Assembly: GCA_030374765.1 (NCBI GenBank)
Contig: JARGXX010000077.1
Coordinates: 1-64,000 of the forward strand
DNA from: Agarophyton chilense
Lineage: Eukaryota > Rhodophyta > Florideophyceae > Gracilariales > Gracilariaceae
Direction of reading: 5' to 3'
DNA length: 64,000 nucleotides
Shown piece by piece: positions 11,801 through 21,099 of this stretch. Within the stretch, counting starts at the first letter, position 1, and each line of letters opens with the position of its first letter. Position numbers and translations under genes: made by a program. The notes under the pieces were generated by a model. The model ran no database searches and was not told where the DNA came from. It saw nothing but the letters and a program-made list of their open reading frames with translations.

Positions 11801-13097
11801 CACCTCTTCTTTTGGTACGGGCATCGACGTTCCCAACGTTCGCCTGGTTTTCAACTTTGGTGGAGTAGCGAGTCTTTGCGACCTCGCGCAACAGGCCGGC
11901 AGGGCCGGCCGCGATGGAAACCCATCCACTTGCGTCACCATTTATTTCCAGCCCTACTTCAAACTCGTTACGGAAACTCTTTCTTCGTCCTCATCCAACA
12001 CAAATGCGTTTGAGGAGCCCAATCGCATATACAACCAAGCACTTTCCACGGAGCGTTGGTTGGAAGCGCAGCATTGGGTCGAATGCAAATCTGTTTGTCG
12101 AAGGAACGCCCTCTATTTCCACATGGACGGAAAAGAACCAGGCATCTGTCTCTTCTCTCCTTCGGTTCTTAATTGCGATATTTGCAATAGCATCGCAGCT
12201 GTCTCCCCCTCTCCCACCCCGGAACGAAGCTCCGTTTCCGCTACCCCTTCTGCCTCTCAGCACGCCCAATCCATTTCACCGTCACCCAGCGCTTCCCCAC
12301 AAACGCCCACGCCGCCAAAAAACCGTGCCAATCAATCAAACAGAACATCCTTAAACAACCAAAACACCAACACCAACGGCGGCCCAACACAAAGCCCCAA
12401 ACCCCACGCCAGTCGTCCACCACGACCCCCCACCTCCACTCCATCGCCGTTGCTGACAACCACGCATCCATCCGCAGCGACCCAATCGCCCACTGTCGCT
12501 CATTCTCAATCTCAGTCGCACTCTGCCACCTTCTTTTACACCTTGGAACGAAAAACACCGCAACAAATCGTGTCACACTTCGAGGAGCTCTCCCGCCGAC
12601 TTGCCCCTCTCTGTGTGCCATGCTTGCTGCACGAAAAAACGCAAGTGCACTTGACGGACACTCATGCATGCCCCCATTCCCGTCAACGATGCTTCAGATG
12701 CTTTTCGCCGCACCATATATCGCGCAACTGCAGGTTCGATAAATCACCTCAAGGAACCTGCTACCGTTGCCATCTCGGATTCTGCAAGGGACTCAAAACT
12801 CATTCTCAACCGCACACTTTTGGAACAAGACACTGCATCTTCATTTCGCTCTATCAACTGGCATGGGTCTTGTGGCGAACATGCTCCAAAACTCGCTCCG
12901 AAATTGCACTCCACCTCTTTGACGGCCGCATGCAATCCAAGTTCAACTCCATTTCCCAATCCTCCCAAGATTCCTCACCCCTCCACCTTGAAATAGACGC
13001 CATGTTTCATGATTGGTTAACACACAACAACCACTTTGCCGTACCCAACATTCTACGCCTTGCAGCTTGGTGGAAGTCAACCACAACACTCATTTAA
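8844..13097 (+). CDS. Tyrosine-recombinase-like / RecQ-like helicase fusion protein
   Basis: A 1417-residue open frame without introns. The motor has superfamily 2 RecQ-type motifs: Walker A QPTGSGKT (692-699), DECH (786-789), SAT (821-823), an arginine-finger motif QQAGRAGRDG (1016-1025). Its normal role would be ATP-driven 3'-5' DNA unwinding in the nucleus. Residues 1283-1296 form a perfect CX2CX4HX4C zinc knuckle, with more Cys/His after it. The N-terminal half (about 340-545) resembles a tyrosine recombinase: R356 in RGTEIETYR, K390, R478 in DYRNF, and H514...Y523 in GHSxxTxxxxY, with the usual 9-residue H-to-Y spacing. A Q run (about 562-568) and a Pro/Ser/Thr-rich linker separate the halves; a second low-complexity linker (about 1095-1200) precedes the knuckle. 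The fold assignment of the N-terminal half is inference; the helicase call is firm. The start is the first ATG after a TATA box. Confidence 0.92.
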   Translation: MYCYTTSVLDAIRMSSSGELPAPFPPTQHGPAVHSALKPFLLQSLAPYHSLDLLSVRNFIACASVISTDPNPPIAAPLPSDRTPEPYDTVISHDPNNTSFRFAAASDVTHLLAALQYGICACAIHELHVLSKSSPLLQPATPASERPVHVQERMRTIDAAIDADSNNALSFVRKTLTLAMSISSREEMFVSFHNCDVHPSCGIVRDTHLALSEVGSLVLTLHKEIQHTLHNDLLLGHALPTGFTNALHSLQDDSFNKSPGFSFLPNLNNRPFIEQNMAFVFTCLTSSMPHNSNTDHTPFLPQRKQNGTFPRTQLPTTDILGTDMFTHALSRWLSCAQKIQERLLVALHLSSGSPARGTEIETYRIHNDQHFQRCLMLIDKSPVLICRYMKTRNSKGAATPIARFPDAQTSRLLLMYLTLIRPFEAYIVRCLHGENCFQMHWKMLFANCGIPYAANTIRSIISSHLSKRGFPISFNDYRNFTVGMTNTVSNVTASSVADHILEELLTTAHGQAGHSAHTAAFLYARTPHDISGLQHSQLSKYREWSSKWHQYLGLLLNAPLTQQQQQQQHHRKRPVTDTVLPTPEPKRSIHTSQPTPSPPTDRSAIPHSQINLNLAASHPFNPHPPAFMAAAIPRGGASLLQQPLVTYEHITSEMLRALRQAISNDSALFKSHQQFVNTAAVYNRLSNMLLLQPTGSGKTLSLLLPVFMEKGKYSTVLITPLTALLSEYELRAQLFGLRASRTPTPPGSHSFADIYIFSAERLSLPSFTEFTTRLIAADRLARIAIDECHLFLLWQHFRPCLANLHNCFGHIPTKIPRVLLSATVPPRDRPLLLSQLHIPNAHVYASSTARNNISFVVYQLSSAPSTSRATRFRAAHGHFQDVFGYLLQLGVSIMQEHVARLLHSSADTTLARVLIFSLTRPAAEAVHEALAASRSYFGALKQSTTVTVLLYHSGLSDVRKRRAHTLWNSPPSSSAPTTNHILFMVCTSSFGTGIDVPNVRLVFNFGGVASLCDLAQQAGRAGRDGNPSTCVTIYFQPYFKLVTETLSSSSSNTNAFEEPNRIYNQALSTERWLEAQHWVECKSVCRRNALYFHMDGKEPGICLFSPSVLNCDICNSIAAVSPSPTPERSSVSATPSASQHAQSISPSPSASPQTPTPPKNRANQSNRTSLNNQNTNTNGGPTQSPKPHASRPPRPPTSTPSPLLTTTHPSAATQSPTVAHSQSQSHSATFFYTLERKTPQQIVSHFEELSRRLAPLCVPCLLHEKTQVHLTDTHACPHSRQRCFRCFSPHHISRNCRFDKSPQGTCYRCHLGFCKGLKTHSQPHTFGTRHCIFISLYQLAWVLWRTCSKTRSEIALHLFDGRMQSKFNSISQSSQDSSPLHLEIDAMFHDWLTHNNHFAVPNILRLAAWWKSTTTLI

Positions 13098-13518
13098 GCA
13101 CGATTTTAGATTCCAACCCGGTACAATAAACACCCATTCTTCTTTCTCCATTTTGCTTTCAACTCTCTTCCTTGCCACAGAAAACCACATTTCCTACTCT
13201 TTATACTTAAGTATAACGCCAAACACCCCATATTCGACCGTTACATCACACCCAACCCAGCAACAAGCGTTATTCAAACGACTCTATCTCCAGCTCAACC
13301 TCAGCCCCTAAATACCCCAACTCCGCCTCAAAAATACAGTGTAACGAAACAACCTACACTCTATATCAGTCCTACACATAAAGCCCAGTACACTTATCGA
13401 ATGCAGGTCGCTCAACACAGAACTTTATCCAACCACCGCAGATATCGAGTACACCCTCAAACAATCTGTTCACCACGCATTCGTACTATAATGGAACTTG
13501 ACGTCTCGACTCTAGACT
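13098..13518. other. 3' spacer of repeat copy C
   Basis: Gene-free spacer as in the other copies, with ACAATAAACACC shortly after the stop as a possible polyadenylation signal. Confidence 0.6.
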
Positions 13519-13808
13519 CCTAAAACCCCTAAAATCCAATAAACGCAAAGCTTCCCCTAAAACCCCTAAAGCCCTCCAGCCCCTAAACAATGTTTTCCTC
13601 TCCGTAAATAAAAAATCCCATAAAGGTAAAGTTTCCCCTAAACCCCCTGAACCCCTGAACCCCTGAACCTCTAAAACCCCTAAAACCCCTACACAATGTT
13701 TTCCTCTCCGTAACTTCAAAATCCCATAAAGGTAAAGCTTCTCCTAAAACCCCTAAACCCCTAAACCCCTAAACCCCTAAACCCCTAAACCCCTAAACCC
13801 CTGAAACC
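13519..13808 (+). repeat. Telomere-like CCCCTAAA tract, copy C
   Basis: Three imperfect ~105-bp modules end in six perfect CCCCTAAA units, the longest run of the three copies. The complement TTTAGGGG is the candidate telomere repeat of this organism or element. Confidence 0.83.
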
Positions 13809-13861
13809 TGTAAAAGCCCGTACACAATGGTTTCCTCTACGAAAACGTAAACTCCCGTAGG

Positions 13862-14719
13862 CCCTGACCGATAGCTACTTAGTGGCGATGCCACTGTTGG
13901 ACAAACCTTAACGTCATAAGAATCTACCTGTCATCGTTAAGCATACGTCATCCCTACCTCCCTAAACGCACTGCACGCGTCTTCTTTAGCTGAGAGTGTG
14001 GCGCCAGCACTCGCGTGACCTACTACTCACCACACTCAACCTACATTGAACTTGGCAATACCATCGAATATCGACCCCCAGTGTTGCCGGATATGAAAAC
14101 CATCCTAGAACCAAGCGCAAACGCACCTTTTTCAGCCGCGTACACGACCCCAAAAACGCACATACAAAACGCCTGACAATGTGCCATCTGCCTCCACGAA
14201 ATAGCCACAGAACCAAGCGCAAACGCATAACACAACCCTTTCTTTTGATAAAAATTTCGCACATTATCCAGCTTACAACACAGCTCGACTGTGCAGCGGA
14301 GATGTGGCTGAAACCAAGCGCCTTTGAGTGCCACACTCGACGCACCCCTCCACGTTGTGCAGCAAAAATGTTACAATAAAACATGTGCAAACGCAGGATT
14401 TGGCAGAAAGCCCAGCGCGCCTAAAATTTATGATTTTTTCAAATGCAAATATTGCGAAAATGGGTGCTGCGCGCCAACATCTGGCAATTCGCGCGCTACG
14501 TTACCCGAACGAAGCGCCTGAGCGCAATTAGCCACGATTTTTTGAGCGTGCCAATGTGTCATACGCGCTCTCCAGCACAACGTTTTCCATCCAGGGGGTC
14601 AAAATCGCACATACGTCGAATGCAGCGCGTGGCGCTTGGTGTATGTAATTACCAAGCGCTACTGACAACTGCGTTTTACCAAGCGCCAGCCCACACTTAC
14701 AACCTGTAATATATATAGG
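13862..14719 (+). repeat. 858-bp promoter block, first tandem copy
   Basis: This is the block that normally leads into a helicase gene, from CCCTGACCG to the TATATATAGG box. Here it is not followed by the helicase but by a second copy of itself. Junction bases TAGG occur at both block borders, so the duplication looks like recombination at a 4-base microhomology. Confidence 0.9.
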
Positions 14720-15577
14720 CCCTGACCGATAGCTACTTAGTGGCGATGCCACTGTTGGACAAACCTTAACGTCATAAGAATCTACCTGTCATCGTTAAGC
14801 ATACGTCATCCCTACCTCACTAAACGCACTGCACGCGTCTTCTTTAGCTGAGAGTGTGGCGCCAGCACTCGCGTGACCTACTACTCACCACACTCAACCT
14901 ACATTGAACTTGGCAATACCATCGAATATCGACCCCCAGTGTTGCCGGATATGAAAACCATCCTAGAACCAAGCGCAAACGCACCTTTTTCAGCCGCGTA
15001 CACGACCCCAAAAACGCACATACAAAACGCCTGACAATGTGCCATCTGCCTCCACGAAATAGCCACAGAACCAAGCGCAAACGCATAACACAACCCTTTC
15101 TTTTGATAAAAATTTCGCACATTATCCAGCTTACAACACAGCTCGACTGTGCAGCGGAGATGTGGCTGAAACCAAGCGCCTTTGAGTGCCACACTCGACG
15201 CACGCCTCCACGTTGTGCAGCAAAAATGTTACAATAAAACATGTGCAAACGCAGGATTTGGCAGAAAGCCCAGCGCACCTAAAATTTATGATTTTTTCAA
15301 AAGCAAATATTGCGAAAATGGGTGCTGCGCGCCAACATCTGGCAATTCGCGCGCTACGTTACCCGAACGAAGCGCCTGAGCGCAATTAGCCACGATTTTT
15401 TGAGCGTGCCAATGTGTCATACGCGCTCTCCAGCACAACGTTTTCCATCCAGGGGGTCAAAATCGCACATACGTCGAATGCAGCGCGTGGCGCTTGGTGT
15501 ATGTAATTACCAAGCGCTACTGACAACCGCGTTTTACCAAGCGCCAGCCCACACTTACAACCTGTAATATATATAGG
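14720..15577 (+). repeat. 858-bp promoter block, second tandem copy
   Basis: Same length and nearly the same sequence as 13862-14719. It ends at TATATATAGG, exactly where the first copy ended, and then meets unrelated retrotransposon DNA at 15578. The helicase promoter therefore points directly into the antisense strand of a retroelement. Confidence 0.9.
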
Positions 15578-16389
15578 CGCCACCGCATTAAGCGGCCAGA
15601 AGGATCTGCGATGTTCAGCAGCCACCTCAACGAGGAATGGTCCGTGTACACGGTGAAATGAACGCCCATGAGGTATGGGCGCAGAGTGGATAGCGCCCAA
15701 ACCACTGCTAGGCACTCCTTCTCGGAGACCGAGTAGTTGCGCTCGTGGACGTTCAGCGTGTGGGACCAATAGCCAGTTGGTTTGCGTTCCCCCTCGGGGG
15801 TGGTTTGGAACAGTGCGCAGCCCACCTGGCGGTCGCTGGCGTCGGTGTCGATGGAGTAGGGAAGCCCAGGTTTGGACCAGGATAGGATGGGAGCTGTCGT
15901 AACTGCCTTAATCAAGGAGCGAAAAGATTCCGACTGATCGGTGGTAAATGGCGCAAGCTTCGGTGGCTGGCCCTTCCGCAGTAGCGCGTTTAGCGGAGCG
16001 GCGATATCCGAGAAACTCGGTATAAACCGTCGATAGACGTTGACCAGACCTAAAAAGGATCGGAGCTCCGTTTGAGTACGGGGCTCCTTCGCCTCACAGA
16101 GGGATTTGATACGAACTTGTTCGATCATTAACCGTCCTGGACGGATGACGTGCCCGAGATAATTCACCGTGTCGGTGAAGAACTCGCACTTCCTCAACTT
16201 GAGGGTTATTCCTGCGTCTCGCAGTACGGTCATCACGTCCCGCACGTGGGTCAGGTGATCGTCCAGGTTTCTGGGAAAGACAATGATGTCGTCCAAGTAG
16301 ACAAGGCACGTGCGCCACTTGAAACGCGACATCAGTATGTCTATTGCCCTTTGAAAGGTGGCCGGTGCATTGGTTAAACCAAACGGCAT
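15578..16389 (-). pseudogene. Reverse transcriptase / RNase H part of the first Ty3/Gypsy fossil
   Basis: The translation shows the RT core with the YLDD active site, the FLGLVNVYRRFIP connection region and an RNase H domain with its early acidic motif (DTDASD). It is cut by the subtelomere-like array at its C-terminal side. Role in an active element: copying genomic RNA into DNA. Confidence 0.88.
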
Positions 16390-16644
16390 CCGCTTGAAGC
16401 GGTAGGAACCCGAGTGGCAAACAAACGCGGTTTTGTCCCGGTCCTCTTCCAGGACTGGGACTTACCAGTAGCCCCAGTTAGCATCCAGAGCCGTAAACAC
16501 GGTAGCGTCCCCGAGCGAGTCTATACACTCGTCCATGCGCGGAATCGGGTAGGTGTCCCTCACGGTGACGGCCTTGAGGCGGCGGTAGTCAACGCAAAAC
16601 CGCTACGTGCCGTCAGCCTTGAGGGCCAGCACCACCGGTGAAGC

Positions 16645-17997
16645 CTAAGGAGATTGGGCGGGCTCGATGACTCCAGCACGGAGCATCTTGTCCACCTGAA
16701 ATTCTTCCTCCTCCCGAGCTTTTGGTCCCACCCTGTAAGGGGGTTGTGCAACCGGACGTGCGTCCGGTAGCAAGTTTATCCGATGTTCGGTTGTATTGAT
16801 CTCACCCAGTGAGCCGTCCCACATTGTGGTAAACTCGCGTAACATTCCGCGTAAGCGGTCCCGGTGTGAGATCGGTACATGACTCAGGTCCAGGTCCTCG
16901 AGGGCCTTGATCGGGTCTATCTTATCGTAGCTCGTAGGCTGTGCCCTGGTGTCAGGTGTGGGAACCGACGAGGTCGGAAATTCATCCGTCTTGACGGTTT
17001 TATCGAGCGCCAAGTGCTGTGCCTCCCCGGGGGTTTCTGCACCGGATACCGGGAGACCATCCTCGGTAGAGGGAGTTATTCTGAGTACTTTGGCAGCCGT
17101 CACCTTTGTAGGGAGCATCGCGAGCGGGTGCGGCGCCACAGACCCAATGACTTGGTTCTTTGCCAGCGTCTGGGGAGCCTTTCCCAGATTGGCAACCAAC
17201 ACCCTGAAAGGGGAATTCGGCGTGACTTGCACGATTCCGTTCGCAACGGTTAACAGAAATTTCTCGTACAACGAGGGCAAGGGCTGAACAACCCGAAGAC
17301 CGTGTTGACGGGAATTGACTGAAACCATAACCTGGCTCTCCGGGGGGATGGTGACTGACGAGGCAACGCGTAGCTTCGTAGAATCCCGGTTCGCCGGTGT
17401 GGGTTCCTGCGCAGCAGGTAGGGGAACGTGTTTCCTCGATGCCCGCTTCAGCGGTTGACAAACAATGGGGACGGTCGATCCGTCCTCAAGTTCCACCTGC
17501 TTAAGGCGTGGGCGGATGGCGTCGACAAACCTGTCGCAGTAGTCACATCCCAGTATAACTGGCACGGCCAGCGAGCGGCACACAATAAAAGTTAGTTTAA
17601 CCACCATCCGCCCTAGCCTGACGACCAGGTCGATCACACCAACCGTTTTCAACGGGTTGTTATTGGCGTCTGAGACGTCGGGTACCGTTTCAGAACGGAT
17701 GAGTGACCGCAATGGCGGGGGTAAAACCGGTTCCACAATAAAGTTCGGCCCAGCACCTGTATCCAGGACAGTGAGATATCTCACAATAAACTGCGTGTGC
17801 AGACCGAGGTCAGCGTAAACCTTGTAGTTACGCTTGGCCATTACCAAGACTCTATCCGAGATCCGGTTATTTCTAATCCGTATCCACGGTCGACGCAAAA
17901 CACCGACGTGTTTAGAGTTCGCGTCTGCGGTGTCCTTCCTTGTCAGTATTTTCACCGGGGAGCGAGGCATCGGCGCCTCGGGCGTCGTCAGCCTCAA
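16645..17997 (-). pseudogene. Aspartic protease and RT-linker part of the first Ty3/Gypsy fossil
   Basis: A retropepsin-type motif (LDTGAGPN) lies near residue 80 and marks the protease that processes the polyprotein. The remainder is a long linker leading to the RT start. The IGG-type flap motif is replaced by ILGCDY, which is usual in this group. Confidence 0.8.
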
Positions 17998-18032
17998 CTC
18001 TGAGGACGCCTCTCCCGAAGGGGAGACTCACT

Positions 18033-18806
18033 CTATTCTTTTCCCTGTACAGGGTCCTGGTCGGGCGAAGGCCCGACTTCCTCGGCAACGAGTGCATGAT
18101 TCCGTTGCACGGTAGCTACCGCAGGAGCGGGTTGAGATCCACCAGCGTGGTTTGGCGCTAGTGCGGCGCGTGCCGGCTGAGCCGGTTTGTACCGAGAATT
18201 CGGAGTGTGAGCCAATGCGTTGGGGAAGTCCGTCTTCGCGCGGAGATATGACGTGAGTGGCACGGAGCCCTTCTCCTGCGGGGAGAGGGCTTCGTAATTA
18301 TCCACCACTCGCGCCATATCGCGTAGCGATAAAAGGCATTGCGGGGAGGTGTGCCCGCGCTCGTAGCACAAGTGGCACACCAACGTCACTCCCGCGTTTC
18401 GCGGTACGGCATTCCGAGCATCGGTGTATCTTCCGGGTTCCCGGTTTCCAACCCATCCAGGGCGCTGACTTCGTGTCATTCCGTTCGAGTACGGCATACG
18501 GGGGGCCGGAGTGCGGCGGTCATTAAGATAAAAGACCTGCCCGTTCTCCGTGTCCCTTGCGGTTGAGTCAACCGAGCCATCCGTTGTAGACGGTAATTCC
18601 GTTGTCGGAATAGATAAACCATCGTGATGGATGACATTCATATTGTCATAACCCTGTTTGGGGATGCCATCCGTCGCAAATGACGGTGAAGAAGAGTCCG
18701 ACTCAAGCAGCAATGCTTTAGCGGCCTTCGACCGGGTTCCCGGATTGCGTGCACGTAGTGCATCTCCCTCTGCGCGGGCAAACTGTACGAGTTCAAGGTA
18801 GGTCAC
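18033..18806 (-). pseudogene. Nucleocapsid region of the first Ty3/Gypsy fossil
   Basis: Contains a zinc knuckle CHLCYERGHTSPQC of CX2CX4HX4C type, the RNA-binding part of Gag. It directly follows the gag frame on the same strand with only a few bases between. Confidence 0.78.
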
Positions 18807-18812
18807 CTTCGG

Positions 18813-20150
18813 CTATTGTTCCCTGTAACGGGCGACAAGAGTCTTGATGGCTAGATCCAAGCCATCAATGAACATCGTACAGCGTTCCCCAGCGGGGTAT
18901 ACATTACCACAACGGTGGAAAGCCTTATTCAGGCGTACCGAGTAATCGGTCTTGAGCTCGCCGGAGCGTTGTCGAGTGTCTCGCAAAGCGAGTATCGCCG
19001 CTTGTATCGCGGAGTTGGTTGCGTAGGAACGCAGGAGGTACTGCACGGCCTCGGGCCAGCAGGTCACACCTCTTTCGGAGGCTCGCGACGAGCCCCGAAC
19101 CGACAAAAACTGATCTTCAGCGACACCCCGAAGAAAGTAGGGTAGCGCCACATAGGCTTGTCCTTCGTTCATTCCGAGTATATCGGCTTCCGCTACAAAG
19201 CGGTGTAGGAAATCCAAGACCAGAATTGGATCATCCCCAGTAAACGACTGTTTACGAAGTGAAAGCTGCATCCGCTTGATGCAGTCTTTCACTTTACCCG
19301 TGTCACGCGGTGTCCGACCTAAGGAGGAATCTTCTAGCCGGTAATACCGGTAGGACAGGAGTGTCCTGTACAGAGGGTTGGTGGGCTTCAAGGGTTTGAG
19401 TCCCGGATGTCGCCGACCCTTGGGGCGCGACCGGATGGCCCCGTAGGTGGCAGAGGACCGCTTTGAGCGGGAAGAGCGCCCATAATGATCCTGTGGGTCA
19501 TCACTCACCGACGAATCGGAACTCTCCGAGTCACTCGGTTTACCGTCCGACTCAGATGATGAATCGGACGGGTGTCCGTGCTTACGGTTAGAATCCCGGT
19601 TCTTCCGGCTCTTACAGTTCCGCGACTGGGTCTCTCGATGAGAGACAACCGGTATAGTCGCGTTCGCGGGCGAGGTTAACGTCCTCTCGACCGACTCAAG
19701 TCGGCTTCGGAGACGCTCGAAGCGATTCTCCATACCTTCTGCGAAGGAAGACGGAGCGCCAAAACACTCGAGTAGTGTATTGACGTCCGACCGCAATACG
19801 CGGATATCCTCGGCTAACTCAATTGGAGGGGGGCTAGCGAGGCTTCCTCGTAAAGAGGTGAACTCCCTCGAGAGGGTATTGTGTGCAGCCCGAAGGGAGC
19901 GGAGCTGCTCTTCCAAGCGTACAATCCGCGCTTGGTTGACCAACCGCGGAGGCGGAGAAACCACCGTTGCGACGGTCGTTAACCCGGAATCGGGCTGCGG
20001 GTCTTCAGTGCCGGTGACCGGTATCTCCCGGGAATCCGGTGTTGGAGCCAGGGCCTGTGGAACATTAGTGCCCCTGGCATCACCGCTTTGGCGGGAACGG
20101 CTGCGTGTTGCAGAAGGCTCCATGCTAGGCGGTTTTTTGGCCTTGGCCAC
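18813..20150 (-). pseudogene. Gag (capsid) region of the first Ty3/Gypsy fossil
   Basis: A 445-codon frame with a disordered Ser/Arg-rich N-terminal half and a helical C-terminal half (about 250-440). The latter resembles the retrotransposon gag domain, including FLHRFVAEAD and a block ending MFIDGL. The leader between this frame and the presumed LTR (20151-20820) holds no other gene. Confidence 0.75.
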
Positions 20151-21099
20151 ACCGTCTGGACGGAAGAATAGAAAGCAAACCGGTGAGACCGGAGAAAACC
20201 CGTTAAACAGAAAACAACCTCAGAGAGGACACAAGCGGTCTTGACTTCTAAGTCGGGAGACCAATTTGTAGGACAATGCCCCCAAGGGAGAAAACCTACG
20301 AAGACGTCCGGATCTTCCTCTCACGAGGTAACCGGCGCGGTAGAGCCCTCCTAGGGATCGGCGCGCAATGCCGGGTGTAAGCCGGAGCCGAACCGTCGTG
20401 ACGGGCGCAGGGAGGCTAAAAGAAGCCGAGAATATCCGCCGAAGCGGTGCTTGCGTATCCTCTGAGGAGGCAAAACCCACGAGATTGGCGAGCACGAAAG
20501 GTGTCAGTGCGAGCCGCAAGAGCGGGAATTGCCCAATGAAGGGGAGCAAAAGGGAAGGAAAATGGGAACGGAGGCAAGAGGGCGAGGTTGACCACGAGTC
20601 GCAAGAGGGGACTCGGGAATAGCCGGCACTGCCGGGTGTAGCAAACCGTATACACGGGCGGAACCACGAAAGTGGGAATAGATACCCAACACACGAAGGC
20701 TTCCTGAACGTCCAAGGGGGTTGGGAAGCCGTGCACCACGGGAAATCCCTCCGTAAGGAGTTGTATATCCGCGCAGGCGGTTCGACCCAGAGCGAAGATC
20801 TGGAAGACCAAGATCAACCTTGTTGGGGAGACTTTACTGGACCGGCGGCCGCGAGGCCGGCGGCCTAAGTACTGTAGTCACCGTAGAATAGAATAAATAA
20901 AGTCTATCCTAAATAGCTAAATATCCGTCTACAAAGGGGCCAATCTGGCGGCCACGTGTCGCGCGGGCGCTGCGGCCACGTGTATGGCACCCGGTCCCGC
21001 CGGTGCATCACCGGCGTTCCGGCCATCGCCGTGAAAACGGATTACTTCTACTCATAACGAGGTTGCACGCCGGAGGCTCCGGAAAAAACTTAAGTCCCC

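Larger units (their letters stand above)
1..15577 (+). repeat. Subtelomere-like tandem array, ~5.91-kb unit
   Basis: The same unit recurs head to tail. The landmark CCCTGACCG after the telomere-like tract lies at 2030, 7944 and 13862, giving spacings of 5914 and 5918 bp. The helicase start codon lies at 2936 and 8844. The order in each unit is promoter block, helicase gene, 3' spacer, telomere-like CCCCTAAA tract, next promoter block. The window opens inside the end of one helicase copy (A); copies B and C follow almost identically, which suggests recent amplification or gene conversion. The design recalls yeast Y' elements and fungal telomere-linked helicases. The C-rich strand reads 5'-3' on the plus strand, as expected if the telomere lies to the left. 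The array ends abruptly at 15577 against a retrotransposon. Confidence 0.93.
15578..21060 (-). mobile_element. Ty3/Gypsy-type LTR retrotransposon fossil, truncated
   Basis: Read on the minus strand, the order is gag, zinc-knuckle region, aspartic protease, reverse transcriptase, RNase H. The element stops inside or just after the RNase H part at the array border (15577/15578), so integrase and the left-hand LTR are absent. The right-hand LTR probably lies within about 20820-21060, but I could not fix its ends. The element is broken, with a handful of interruptions. The order protease-RT-RNase H fits Metaviridae (Ty3/Gypsy). Good preservation of the parts suggests a fairly young insertion compared with the fossil at 51-53.6 kb. 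Confidence 0.88.

Noticed and set aside
20820-21060. Precise LTR borders of the first retrotransposon fossil
   Set aside because: TGTTGGGGAG near 20822 looks like an LTR start, but without the second LTR the borders cannot be verified.
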